Origin: Bacteroidales bacterium
GTDB lineage: Bacteria > Bacteroidota > Bacteroidia > Bacteroidales > F082
Direction of reading: 5' to 3'
Length of the DNA stretch: 56,669 bases
NCBI GenBank assembly: GCA_017460915.1
Contig: JAFUAA010000044.1
Span: 1 to 56,669, forward strand
How positions within the stretch are numbered: the first letter of the stretch is position 1; each line of letters opens with the position of its first letter. The position numbers were made by a program, and so were the translations under genes. Shown piece after piece: positions 49,245 through 56,669 of the stretch. A model generated the notes under the pieces. It was not told where the DNA came from. It was given only the letters and a program-made list of their open reading frames with translations, and did not search any database.

Positions 49245-51290
49245 TTACTTCACGATGAACTTCATGGTGTTCTCAAAGCCGTTGGCCTTCACGGTGACGA
49301 AGTAGATGCCGCTGGTGAGCTCGCTGGTGCTGATGCTCGGGCAGTTGATGCCAGTGTTGATGTTGACAGTCTTGTTCATCACGTTTTGACCCATGATGTT
49401 GTAGACGCTGATGCTCATCTCTGAAGCCATGGCAGCGTTCACTTCGATGTTGAGAACGTCGGTGGCGGGGTTAGGATACACGCGAGTGGTGGTCATCGGG
49501 TTGATGGCTTCTTCAACACCAGTCATTTCGGGGTCGGCAATGACTCTCATGACCCAAGTCTTGTTTTCTGTGGTCTCGATTTGGGTGGCGTTGGTGCCCC
49601 ATGAGAAACCGATTTGGTCGTCGGCTTGGAAACCGAACCAGTATTCACCAGGATTGATGGAGTTGGGCACTGCCATGGTGAAGAGACCATCGGCATAGGC
49701 GAGGTCGAAGACGGGCTCAAAGAGGTCGTCTTCCAGTTGATGCCAGTAACCTTCGTCCACATTGTAGTAGCTCACGTAGATGCTTCTGAGATAGAAGGAA
49801 GAAGCGGTTGCGTCGGTACCTTCGCGGGCCGTGCAGGGAGCTGAATAGGCGCAAGCAAGGTTGCCGTAGGGGTCAACTGCCAGAGCCGGATGGGCTGAAG
49901 CACCCCAAAGCTTTTGAAGATATTCGTTAAAGTACAGTTTGTTTTGATCGAAAGAGATAGGCGAACCGTTTGCATCATTGTACATGGGCATGTAACCAAT
50001 CCATTTGGTGGAGTCGGGGTGCATGATGACGTAACCCGGGTTCTCCGGATCGTCCCACCACAGTTGGCAAGCGTGGGCTTGGTTGCCGTCTTCCGAGGCG
50101 ATGGGGCCACCTTGGGTGTCGTTCCAGTAGACGATACCGTCGATGCTGCGGCCACTCCAGTAAGAGAAGTAGCCAGGCTCGTTGTCCAGGGTGTGAGCCA
50201 TGCGGAAAACGTTCAGGGCGACGTGGGCAGTGCCGTTGTTGTCGACCACGATAGAACCATTCATAGGCATGGAGAGAGTGTCGTCCATGCCCCAAGCGGG
50301 CTCTTCGTCAAATTCTCTGCCTTCATAGGGGTTGTCCCAAACTTTGAAGGTGTTCCAGGTCAAACCGTCGTCGGTCGACTTGAACATCCAAACACTATTG
50401 GTGAGGCAGCCAGTGAAGAGCATGGCCACGGTGTGACCATTGGCACCCAGGGCATAGTCGTCAGCCGAGAAAGCGCCAACGTGGTAGCCGTACTCCTCAA
50501 GCGGAGTGTAGTTCACGGTCCAGTTTTCGGCGTCTTCCGAGCGGAACATCACCGTGCGGATGTCGGTTTCGTTGCTGGAGATGCTGTGCTGAAGAGCAGC
50601 AACGGCGATGATGATGTTGTGGTTCTCGCCGCAGGTGATCACTCTCGGCCAGGTGGGATACTCATTGTAGGGATAGCCTTCAGGATACTCGGGGAGGGAA
50701 CCTCTGAACTGCCAGTTGCCTTCGCCGGCAATCTCTCTGGTGTAGCAGTTCAAGGCGCCACCGCCATGGGAGAGGAGGATTTCGCCGCGTTCACCCCATT
50801 GGGCGATGGACGGCCAACCCGACATCGTCTCGGTTTCGACGCGATCTTCTGGGCCACCGCCTTCAGAACAGATGCCGAAAATCCATTCGCCGTCATCAAA
50901 GACTTTGCTGGAACCGGGCTTGAAGAAGTTGTAACCAGTGCCACGATCCGGAACGTTGGTATTGCTGAAGGTGTGCGACATGGTGGTGGTTGCAGCAACC
51001 GAACCATTGGGCAGTTGGTACATGCGGTTGGCCACATAGTGGTTCGACTGGAGGTCGTAGGTGGTCCACATGACGTCGGCAAAGTCAAGGTCGCCTTGGT
51101 ATCTGTTGTTGACGACGCTGGGGGTCACAGGGGCAAATTGGGCGGCAGTGGAAGCTGCTACCTCTTTGCCAGCCAGTTCTTTTGTGTTGCGAGCCGTGGC
51201 CATACGGGCATCGGCCTTAGTCACACGCTGCTGTGCGAAAGCACTGAAGCCTAAAACAAGGCTCATGGAAAGTAGTAGTACTTTTTTCAT
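49245..51290 (-). CDS. Secreted beta-propeller protein with T9SS sorting domain, paralog 2
   Basis: A 681-residue exported protein (signal peptide ending SAFAQ). It shares the layout of paralog 1, including MWTTYDLQSNHYVANRMY, which parallels YTTYDWQSNQAQRTW there, and Asp boxes SEDAENWT and STDDGLTWN. The T9SS type A domain at the end reads TRVYPNPATDVLNIEV to FENTMKFIVK. The two genes are separated by their own promoter and terminator, so they are independent transcription units from an old tandem duplication. Role unknown; surface adhesin or glycan-binding protein are possibilities. Confidence 0.83.
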   Translation of the reverse strand: MKKVLLLSMSLVLGFSAFAQQRVTKADARMATARNTKELAGKEVAASTAAQFAPVTPSVVNNRYQGDLDFADVMWTTYDLQSNHYVANRMYQLPNGSVAATTTMSHTFSNTNVPDRGTGYNFFKPGSSKVFDDGEWIFGICSEGGGPEDRVETETMSGWPSIAQWGERGEILLSHGGGALNCYTREIAGEGNWQFRGSLPEYPEGYPYNEYPTWPRVITCGENHNIIIAVAALQHSISSNETDIRTVMFRSEDAENWTVNYTPLEEYGYHVGAFSADDYALGANGHTVAMLFTGCLTNSVWMFKSTDDGLTWNTFKVWDNPYEGREFDEEPAWGMDDTLSMPMNGSIVVDNNGTAHVALNVFRMAHTLDNEPGYFSYWSGRSIDGIVYWNDTQGGPIASEDGNQAHACQLWWDDPENPGYVIMHPDSTKWIGYMPMYNDANGSPISFDQNKLYFNEYLQKLWGASAHPALAVDPYGNLACAYSAPCTAREGTDATASSFYLRSIYVSYYNVDEGYWHQLEDDLFEPVFDLAYADGLFTMAVPNSINPGEYWFGFQADDQIGFSWGTNATQIETTENKTWVMRVIADPEMTGVEEAINPMTTTRVYPNPATDVLNIEVNAAMASEMSISVYNIMGQNVMNKTVNINTGINCPSISTSELTSGIYFVTVKANGFENTMKFIVK

Positions 51291-51344
51291 TTTGTGTGTT
51301 TTTAAAAGGTTAATGTTATGTGTTATTTCTCATATTTTGGGCTG

Positions 51345-51352
51345 CAAATATA
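51345..51352 (-). promoter_or_regulatory. -7 promoter box (TATATTTG) for propeller paralog 2
   Basis: Exact match on the minus strand, 54 bases ahead of ATG 51290. Confidence 0.55.
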
Positions 51353-51450
51353 GTCATTATTTCGAAAACGAATGATAAAATGGATTTTTTTTTGAACAAA
51401 GACTTTCCATGCAAAGATTGTGCCAGAAAGAATCCCTTGTCTGGTTTTCT

Positions 51451-51572
51451 GGATTGCTTTCACTTCGCTTTGCTCGTGATAGGCTTTCGTTCCTCCTTCG
51501 CAATGACGGTTGCGGTGGTCAGTACCGTCATTGCGAGCGAAGCGAAGCAATCCAGGGAAGAAGCAATCCAGA
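51451..51572. repeat. Family C repeat cluster, left flank of the GIY-YIG gene
   Basis: GGATTGCTTTCACTTCGC starts the block and its complement, TTGCGAGCGAAGCGAAGCAATCC, closes it. The first 53 bases (51453-51505) recur with one mismatch at 51945-51997 on the other side of the GIY-YIG gene. Confidence 0.88.
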
Positions 51573-51606
51573 AAAATAAACTTGCATTTTGTATAAGAAT
51601 TATTCC

Positions 51607-51614
51607 TACCTTTG
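51607..51614 (+). promoter_or_regulatory. -7 promoter box (TACCTTTG) for the GIY-YIG gene
   Basis: Exact match, 20 bases before ATG 51635. Confidence 0.55.
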
Positions 51615-51634
51615 TCTCGTCATTTATTTGTGTA

Positions 51635-51925
51635 ATGGAAAAACATGGGTACACATACATCCTGTTCAACAAACGCAACGGCACTTTGTATGTTGGTATG
51701 ACCTCGAATCTGAAGCAGCGTGTTTATGAGCATAAGACAAGATTACATCCCGATAGCTTTACGGCAAGGTATTCGGTGGATAAGTTGGGCTATTATGAGT
51801 AGTATGCATTGGTAACAGATGCGATTGCAAGAGAGAAACAACTTAAGGCGGGTTCGCGGGCGAAGAAGCTGCAATTGATAGAAAGCATTAATCCGGATGG
51901 GGTGGATTTGTATGATACATTATGA
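51635..51925 (+). pseudogene. GIY-YIG endonuclease (UPF0213-like), interrupted by an in-frame TAG
   Basis: ATG 51635 starts MEKHGYTYILFNKRNGTLYVGMTSNLKQRVYEHK (in part), a GIY-YIG domain with YTYIL and LYVG core and the Arg in LKQRVYEH. A TAG at about 51800 follows KLGYYE. The same frame then continues with YALVTDAIAREKQLKAGSR and ESINPDGVDLYDTL before TGA, exactly the family's C-terminal half. So a single codon change has split an otherwise intact gene of 96 codons plus stop. It could be a recent nonsense mutation, a readthrough site or a sequence error. It lies between two 53-base direct repeats. Confidence 0.85.
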
Positions 51926-51944
51926 GTGGTGAGTGGTTATATGA

Positions 51945-51997
51945 ATTGCTTTCACTTCGCTTTGCTCGTGACAGGCTTTCGTTCCTCCTTCGCAATG
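51945..51997. repeat. 53-base direct repeat (family C), right flank of the GIY-YIG gene
   Basis: ATTGCTTTCACTTCGCTTTG and onward, matching 51453-51505 except one C/T difference. Confidence 0.9.
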
Positions 51998-52024
51998 GCG
52001 CAAAGCGGCGCAAAAGAATGAACT

Positions 52025-52041
52025 GGTAACAAATTGTTACC
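52025..52041. promoter_or_regulatory. 17-base perfect inverted repeat upstream of the GH92 gene (candidate operator)
   Basis: GGTAACAA-A-TTGTTACC, 44 bases before ATG 52085. Symmetry and position suit a repressor or activator site. Confidence 0.45.
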
Positions 52042-52084
52042 AATTGAATATAAGGAATATAAAATATTAAAAATCAAACAGATA

Positions 52085-54988
52085 ATGAAAAAACTGTTAT
52101 TACCCATCCTCATCCTTGCCTTTGCAGCCTGCACGCAGCAGCCCAAGGCCAATTACGTCACTGACCCCGCTGCCTACGCCGATCCGTTCATCGGGACGGG
52201 CGGCCACGGCCACACCTTCCCTGGCGCCACCCTGCCCTTCGGCATGGTGCAGTTCAGCCCCGACACCCGCATGAACGACTGGGACGGCTGCTCGGGCTAC
52301 CACACCTCCGACCACACCATCCTCGGCTTCAGCACCACCCACCTCAGCGGCACGGGCTGCTCCGACTATGGCGACTTTAGGTTTATGCCTTATGTGGGCG
52401 AATATCAAAATGAGTTCGCTTTCCAGCACGAGAACGAAGATGCCCAGGCGGGATACTATTCCGTGGTGTTGGAAAATGGTGTGAAAGTGGAACTGACAAC
52501 GGGTGACCGTGTGGGCATGATGCGTTGTACCTTCCCATCAACGGAAACGCAGCGGATGTTTCTCAATATGGTGCAAGGTGTCAACGACGAAAAAGTCATA
52601 GAGTCGTCCGTGGAGTTAGAGGCTTTGCAAGAATTCCATTTCGGACTCAAAGCATTCCGCCGCACCCGTGACTGGGCCAATGACCAGTACCTTTATCTCT
52701 ATGCGGAGTTTTCACGCGACATTCTCGCCCTTGATACCGATGAGCAAAATAATGTCAGCATGAGTTTTGACGCTTCCGAACAGCCTCTTGTGATGCGTTT
52801 TGCCCTTTCCGCCGTCGATGTGGAAGGCGCAAAGAACAACCTAAAGGCCGAACTCGCCGACGGTGACTTCGACTTCGACGCCCTGCGCCAAAAAGCCTAC
52901 GACAAATGGAACACCGAGCTGAAACACTACGAGGTGGCCGACAACAACGAATCGAACAAGACGGTGTTCTACACCGCTTTGTACCATTCCATGATTGCGC
53001 CCAACCTCTTCAGCGATGCCGACGGTCGCTATCGTGCCCACGATTTGAAGGTCTACACGAGCGAAAGACCCGTTTATACGGTCTTCTCGCTGTGGGACAC
53101 CTTCCGCAGCCTGCATCCGCTGTTCAGCCTGATGCAGCGCGAACGCACCCTCGATTTCATCCACACCTTTATTAATAAGTACGAGACCAACCCGCATCAC
53201 ATGTTACCTGTTTGGGAGCTGGCAGCCAACGAGACCTACTGCATGATCGGCAACCACGCCATCCCCGTCATCGCCGACGCCTATTTCAGCGGCATCCGCG
53301 ACTTCGACACCGAGAAGGCTTTGGAGGCTATGGTCAACTCGTCGAAGATGGACTTCCGTGGCATGGGCGCCTATATGAAATACGGCTACATCCCGATTGA
53401 GGCCGAGGGCGAGGCCACGTCGAAGACCTTGGAATATGCCTACGACGACTGGTGCGTGGCACGCATGGCCGAGGACATGGGCAAGCAGGACATTGCCGAC
53501 GAGTTCTATGCCCGCGCACAAGCTTATAAAAACATCTACAACCCTGAAAACCAGTTCTTCCAAGGTCGCCGCAATGGTGGCTGGATGAAGCCCTTCGACC
53601 CCGCACAAGTCAATTTCACCTTGACCGAGGCCAACTCCTACCAATATGGTTTCTTCGTGCCGCAGGACATCAACGGCCACATCGAATTGATGGGCGGTAG
53701 AAATGCCTATGAAGCCAAACTCGACGCCTTGTTCAACGCGCCGGAGAACCTCACGGGGCGCGTGCAGCCCGACATCACGGGTCTCATCGGACAGTATGCC
53801 CATGGCAACGAACCGAGCCACAACACGGTGTATATGTACAACTTCGTCGGTCAGCCGACCAAGACGCAAAAATACGTGAAACAGGTGATGGACGACTTCT
53901 ACACCGACCGTCGCGACGGCTACGCTGGCAACGAGGACTGCGGCCAGATGTCGGCTTGGGGCGTGCTCTCCAGCATGGGCTTCTATCCCGCCACGCCCGC
54001 CTCGGGTTATTATGTGCTGGGCGTGCCGCGCTTCCAAAATCTTCGCTTGACCTTCGAGAATAGCAAGCAGTTTACCGTGGTCGCCAAGAACTTGAGCGCC
54101 AAGAACTGCTATGTGCAGTCCGTGAAACTGAACGGCAAGGCTTTGGAACGCAGTTATGTCATGTTTGACGAAGTCTTCAACGGTGGCACCTTGGAGTTCA
54201 CCATGACCGATCAGCCCAATTCCACCTGGGCGACGCAGCCCGAGAACTGTCCCGTGGTGCGCATCGACAAGGGCAAAGACATCGTCATCGTCCCGACCCT
54301 CAACGCCGATTCGGATACTTTCTTCGACAGCCTCATGGTCAGCATGAGCCATCCTGTGGAGGGCGTGAGGATTTACTATACCTTGGACGGCACGGAGCCT
54401 AACGCAGGTAGCCTGCTTTACGAGCAACCGATATGCCTGAAAGAAAACACCACCGTGCGATCCGTCGCCATGCAGGACGGTCGCTGGAGTCGCGTGATGG
54501 ACGCGCAATATTTCCTCATCGACGCGCGCCACAGCGTGAAGGTGGAAAACATGTATAACGAGCAATATGCGGCGGGTGGTCTCAAAGCATTGATTGACCA
54601 TCAGCGCGGCGGCGAAAACTTCCGAACGGGCTCGTGGCAAGGCTATTATGGCGTCGACCTCATCGCCACCGTCGATTTGGGTCAGGCCAAGCGCATCAAC
54701 CGACTGGCGGGCAGTTTCTTGCAGGAGCAGAAGTCATGGATTTGGATGCCCACCGAGGTGGAGTATTTCGTCAGCGACGACGGCAAGGCATTCCGCAGCG
54801 TGGGCAAGGTGAAGAACGTCGTGCCGCAGGACGAGGAAGGTGCTGTGCTCCAGGAGATGGAGGTGCGTCCGCGCACGAATGCCCGTTATGTGAAGATGGT
54901 GGCCAAGACCCTCGGCATTTGTCCCGACTGGCACGTTGGGGCAGGGCAGAAGTGCTGGATTTTCTGTGATGAGTTGGTCATTGAATAA
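52085..54988 (+). CDS. GH92 alpha-mannosidase lipoprotein with C-terminal CHB_HEX_C and F5/8C (CBM32-like) modules
   Basis: A 967-residue lipoprotein from ATG 52085 (lipobox LAFAAC). GH92 hallmarks are DPFIGTGGHGHTFPGATLPFGMVQ near the N terminus (in part), GFSTTHLSGTGC, YHSMIAPNLFSD, the calcium-site region GNEPSHNTVYMYNF, and the catalytic-base region NEDCGQMSAWGVLSSMGFYP. GH92 enzymes are calcium-dependent exo-mannosidases acting mostly on alpha-1,2-mannose of N-glycans and yeast mannan. After the (alpha/alpha)6 domain come a chitobiase C-terminal-like segment (RIYYTLDGTEPNAGSLLY) and a discoidin-type module (about 840-967). Signal and modules imply work at the cell surface or in the periplasm. 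A palindromic operator candidate precedes it. Confidence 0.95.
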   Translation: MKKLLLPILILAFAACTQQPKANYVTDPAAYADPFIGTGGHGHTFPGATLPFGMVQFSPDTRMNDWDGCSGYHTSDHTILGFSTTHLSGTGCSDYGDFRFMPYVGEYQNEFAFQHENEDAQAGYYSVVLENGVKVELTTGDRVGMMRCTFPSTETQRMFLNMVQGVNDEKVIESSVELEALQEFHFGLKAFRRTRDWANDQYLYLYAEFSRDILALDTDEQNNVSMSFDASEQPLVMRFALSAVDVEGAKNNLKAELADGDFDFDALRQKAYDKWNTELKHYEVADNNESNKTVFYTALYHSMIAPNLFSDADGRYRAHDLKVYTSERPVYTVFSLWDTFRSLHPLFSLMQRERTLDFIHTFINKYETNPHHMLPVWELAANETYCMIGNHAIPVIADAYFSGIRDFDTEKALEAMVNSSKMDFRGMGAYMKYGYIPIEAEGEATSKTLEYAYDDWCVARMAEDMGKQDIADEFYARAQAYKNIYNPENQFFQGRRNGGWMKPFDPAQVNFTLTEANSYQYGFFVPQDINGHIELMGGRNAYEAKLDALFNAPENLTGRVQPDITGLIGQYAHGNEPSHNTVYMYNFVGQPTKTQKYVKQVMDDFYTDRRDGYAGNEDCGQMSAWGVLSSMGFYPATPASGYYVLGVPRFQNLRLTFENSKQFTVVAKNLSAKNCYVQSVKLNGKALERSYVMFDEVFNGGTLEFTMTDQPNSTWATQPENCPVVRIDKGKDIVIVPTLNADSDTFFDSLMVSMSHPVEGVRIYYTLDGTEPNAGSLLYEQPICLKENTTVRSVAMQDGRWSRVMDAQYFLIDARHSVKVENMYNEQYAAGGLKALIDHQRGGENFRTGSWQGYYGVDLIATVDLGQAKRINRLAGSFLQEQKSWIWMPTEVEYFVSDDGKAFRSVGKVKNVVPQDEEGAVLQEMEVRPRTNARYVKMVAKTLGICPDWHVGAGQKCWIFCDELVIE

Positions 54989-55198
54989 TTGGGCGCGAAG
55001 CGGCGCAAGGTTTGGGTCGGAAATTGGGATCCGGCAGGCTCAGCCCCGTAGGGGCGGTGGAAATTAGGCAGGTGGTGTAAACCCCTGCCAGCATCGGGTA
55101 CGCCAACCCCGGTAGGCCCGCCCCGAAGCGGCGATACATTAGTAACCGTAGGTCGTGACCTACGGCAGCAAACGAAAGTCTAACTAAATAAAAATACA
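54989..55198. repeat. Intergenic stretch with dispersed palindromes (family E)
   Basis: No gene is visible. It contains GCCCCGTAGGGGC near 55045, and the perfect 20-base palindrome CCGTAGGTCGTGACCTACGG at about 55146. Several GC-rich words are repeated in inverse orientation (GGTAGGCCCGCCCCGAAGCGGCG against GGGCGCGAAGCGGCG). No TAnnTTTG box is obvious for the kinase gene that follows. Confidence 0.65.
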
Positions 55199-56416
55199 AT
55201 GAAAGAATCCATCGTGATCCTCGCCGGCGGCGGTCCGGCACCAGGCATCAACACGGTCATCAGCACTGTGGCTAAGACCTTCCTCAAGGACGGTTATCGC
55301 GTCCTTGGCCTCAACGAAGGCTACAAAAACCTCTTCAAGCCCAATCCCGAAGTCGTCGAGATGGACTTCCTCTATGCCGACGCCATCCTCAAACAAGGGG
55401 GCTCGGCCCTGAAGATGAGCCGCTACAAACCGAAGAACGAGGAATTCAACACCGAGTTCTTTGTCAAGAACAATATCAAGCTGTTGGTCACCATCGGCGG
55501 CGACGACACCGCATCGACAGCCAACCGCATCTCCAAGTTCTTGGCTAACAGCGGTTTCCCCATCCAGAACATCCACGTGCCCAAGACCATCGACAACGAC
55601 CTGCCCTTGCCCGAGGGCAGCCCGACTTTCGGCTATTATTCCGCCAAGGACGCCGCCGTGCATTTGGTGCAGACCATCTACGAAGACGCTCGCACCAGCG
55701 GCAACTGGTTTGTGGTTTCGGCCATGGGTCGCGAGGCCGGCCATTTGGCTTTCGGCATGACCTCGGCCTGCCACTGTCCGATGGTCGTCATCCCTGAGAT
55801 GTTTAACCATGCCAAGGTCACCTTCGATGCCATCATCAAGTTGGTGGTCAGCTCGATTGTGAAGCGTAAGCTGTTGGGCGTCAACTATGGTGTGGCCATC
55901 ATCAGCGAAGGCGTGTTCCACTTCATGAGCGACGAGGAAATCGAGAAGTCGGGCGTGGCGTTCACGTACGATGAACACGGTCATCCCGAGTTGGGCAACG
56001 TGAGCAAGGCGCATATCTTCAACCTCTTGTTGCAGCAAAGGCTGAAGGCTTTGGGCCTCAACGTGAAGAGCCGTCCTGTGGAAATCGGCTACGGCATCCG
56101 TTGCGTGGAGCCCAACGGCTATGACCTGACCTACTGCTCGTTGCTGGGCTACGGCGTGAAGAAGCTCTTCGACCAAGGCGTGAGTGGTGCCATGGTGACC
56201 ACCAACCCGAAGGGCGAGATCATGCCGCTGTATCTGAAGGATGTGGAAGACAAGAACGGCAAGATCAAGCCACGCTTGGTGAACCTTGACGGTCCGAAGG
56301 CCGAGTTGATTTTCAACGAGGGCTTGCAGTACATCGCTCCTGCCGACTATGAGGAGGCCAAGGCTTACCTGCCCAATCCTGATGACTACGACTTCAAGAA
56401 GATTTTGAACTGGTGA
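55199..56416 (+). CDS. pfp: 6-phosphofructokinase, probably pyrophosphate-dependent
   Basis: A 405-residue PFK-fold enzyme. The N-terminal loop is ILAGGGPAPGINTVI. The two positions that separate PPi- from ATP-using enzymes read GGDDTA (Asp where ATP enzymes have Gly) and PKTIDND (Lys where ATP enzymes have Gly), both of the PPi type. The substrate segment is AMGREAGHLAFG, and GYGIRCVEPNGYD follows later. It phosphorylates fructose-6-phosphate reversibly in glycolysis. The gene is preceded by the palindrome-rich spacer and followed by two hairpins, so it is probably monocistronic. Confidence 0.92.
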   Translation: MKESIVILAGGGPAPGINTVISTVAKTFLKDGYRVLGLNEGYKNLFKPNPEVVEMDFLYADAILKQGGSALKMSRYKPKNEEFNTEFFVKNNIKLLVTIGGDDTASTANRISKFLANSGFPIQNIHVPKTIDNDLPLPEGSPTFGYYSAKDAAVHLVQTIYEDARTSGNWFVVSAMGREAGHLAFGMTSACHCPMVVIPEMFNHAKVTFDAIIKLVVSSIVKRKLLGVNYGVAIISEGVFHFMSDEEIEKSGVAFTYDEHGHPELGNVSKAHIFNLLLQQRLKALGLNVKSRPVEIGYGIRCVEPNGYDLTYCSLLGYGVKKLFDQGVSGAMVTTNPKGEIMPLYLKDVEDKNGKIKPRLVNLDGPKAELIFNEGLQYIAPADYEEAKAYLPNPDDYDFKKILNW

Positions 56417-56425
56417 GAAAAAAGC

Positions 56426-56457
56426 GGGATAGCCGTGTCTCACGACAGGGCTATCCC
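56426..56457 (+). terminator. Hairpin after the phosphofructokinase gene
   Basis: GGGATAGCC and GGCTATCCC form a perfect 9-base stem around GTGTCTCACGACAG, 10 bases after the stop. It lacks a T run. Confidence 0.5.
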
Positions 56458-56481
56458 TAAGAATACAAATGAATCAAATGC

Positions 56482-56508
56482 CGTGCCCCGCAAGGGGCAC
56501 GTTTTTTT
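56482..56508 (+). terminator. Rho-independent terminator
   Basis: CGTGCCCC-GCAA-GGGGCACG followed by seven T. It lies between the phosphofructokinase gene and the convergent partial gene. Confidence 0.85.
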
Positions 56509-56525
56509 ATCTATCTCTAATGAGA

Positions 56526-56669
56526 TTATTCTTCCTTCTTGCGTTTGCCGATCAGGTAGACGCCGGCTAGGCCGGCGAGCAGTAGTGCGCCGCTGCCGAT
56601 GGGAGTGAACTGGTCGTAGTTCACGTCCTGTGAGAGCACCATCACGCCAAACACATTCTGGGTCATCTC
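56526..56669 (-). CDS. C-terminal end of a membrane-anchored protein (partial)
   Basis: The last 47 codons of a gene entering from the right edge. It ends VNYDQFTPIGSGALLLAG, then LAGVYLIGKRKKEE and TAA: a proline-glycine turn, one hydrophobic helix and a lysine-rich tail. This layout (P-x-G-x-G, helix, basic end) resembles C-terminal sorting or anchor signals of Bacteroidetes, and the S41 fusion at 29 kb also ends in a helix plus RRKR. The rest of the protein is outside the window. Confidence 0.6.
   Translation of the reverse strand, partial: EMTQNVFGVMVLSQDVNYDQFTPIGSGALLLAGLAGVYLIGKRKKEE

Noticed and set aside
47152-51290. Propeller proteins called as sialidases
   Set aside because: Asp boxes alone are not diagnostic; no FRIP motif or arginine triad was seen.
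53204-54640. 478-codon minus-strand frame inside the GH92 gene
   Set aside because: Antisense shadow with no motif; GH92 motifs are continuous in the sense frame.
55184-56443. 419-codon minus-strand frame covering the phosphofructokinase gene
   Set aside because: Antisense shadow; every PFK motif is present on the plus strand.

Overview
The window reads as chromosome from a member of the order Bacteroidales. Nearly every real gene is preceded by the Bacteroidetes -7 promoter element TAnnTTTG (often TAnnTTTGC followed by CCGC or CAGC). Five secreted proteins end in type IX secretion (T9SS) C-terminal sorting domains. The gene content also fits: an OmpA-family porin, a CBM20-bearing MalQ, a PPi-type phosphofructokinase, GH92 and GH20 enzymes, and a carboxypeptidase-regulatory/beta-barrel outer-membrane protein remnant. 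Base composition is moderately GC-rich in the core genes and visibly AT-richer in several accessory genes (about 22.2-23.3 kb and 35.2-37.1 kb). No rRNA, transposase, integrase or CRISPR array was found.

Layout. 0-7 kb: OmpA-like porin, SpoU-type RNA methyltransferase, divergent mutS, two identical tRNA-Gly and one tRNA-Leu, and a YitT-family membrane protein. 7-12.3 kb: a secreted cysteine-protease cluster (one C10 streptopain-like T9SS protein and two C1B papain-like enzymes). 12.4-18.8 kb: 5-formyl-THF cyclo-ligase, a GH16-GH20 two-enzyme fusion, a lipoprotein whose von Willebrand A domain looks circularly permuted, a TSCPD protein, a thioesterase/OsmC pair and deoC. 18.8-27 kb: an accessory stretch with an AlbA_2/Schlafen-type ATP-binding protein, an AbiEii-like toxin with a small partner, an XRE regulator, AT-rich lipoprotein and membrane genes, AAA_14/DUF4143 and STAND-like ATPases, and a DUF2807 lipoprotein. 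27-33 kb: MalQ, an M23-like/S41 fusion coupled to a DUF1016 nuclease, and an outer-membrane receptor pseudogene. 33-40 kb: acyltransferase, adk, hpt, a split M4 protease, purE, a four-helix-bundle cassette and an M16 peptidase. 39.5-47 kb: a large S8 protease, an outer-membrane barrel, waaA and a divergent PdxA. 47-56.7 kb: two T9SS beta-propeller paralogs, a broken GIY-YIG gene between repeats, a GH92 mannosidase, PPi-PFK and the tail of a membrane-anchored protein.

How the genes fit together. The exported repertoire (C10, C1B x2, S8, M4, M16 and S41 peptidases, plus GH16-GH20 and GH92) suggests breakdown of glycoproteins such as mucin or host N- and O-glycans, with peptide use. This is inferred from families, not demonstrated.

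The most unusual layer is repeats. At least five families of short palindromic or G-rich dispersed repeats occur here. Three of them lie in frame inside genes (malQ, waaA twice, and the AlbA_2 gene), much as Rickettsia palindromic elements do. Two small genes (four-helix bundle and GIY-YIG) are bracketed by such repeats. The M4 protease is split exactly at a canonical T_TTA_AAA slippery heptamer. The PdxA-like protein lacks two metal-binding histidines. All reading is by eye; no database search was run.
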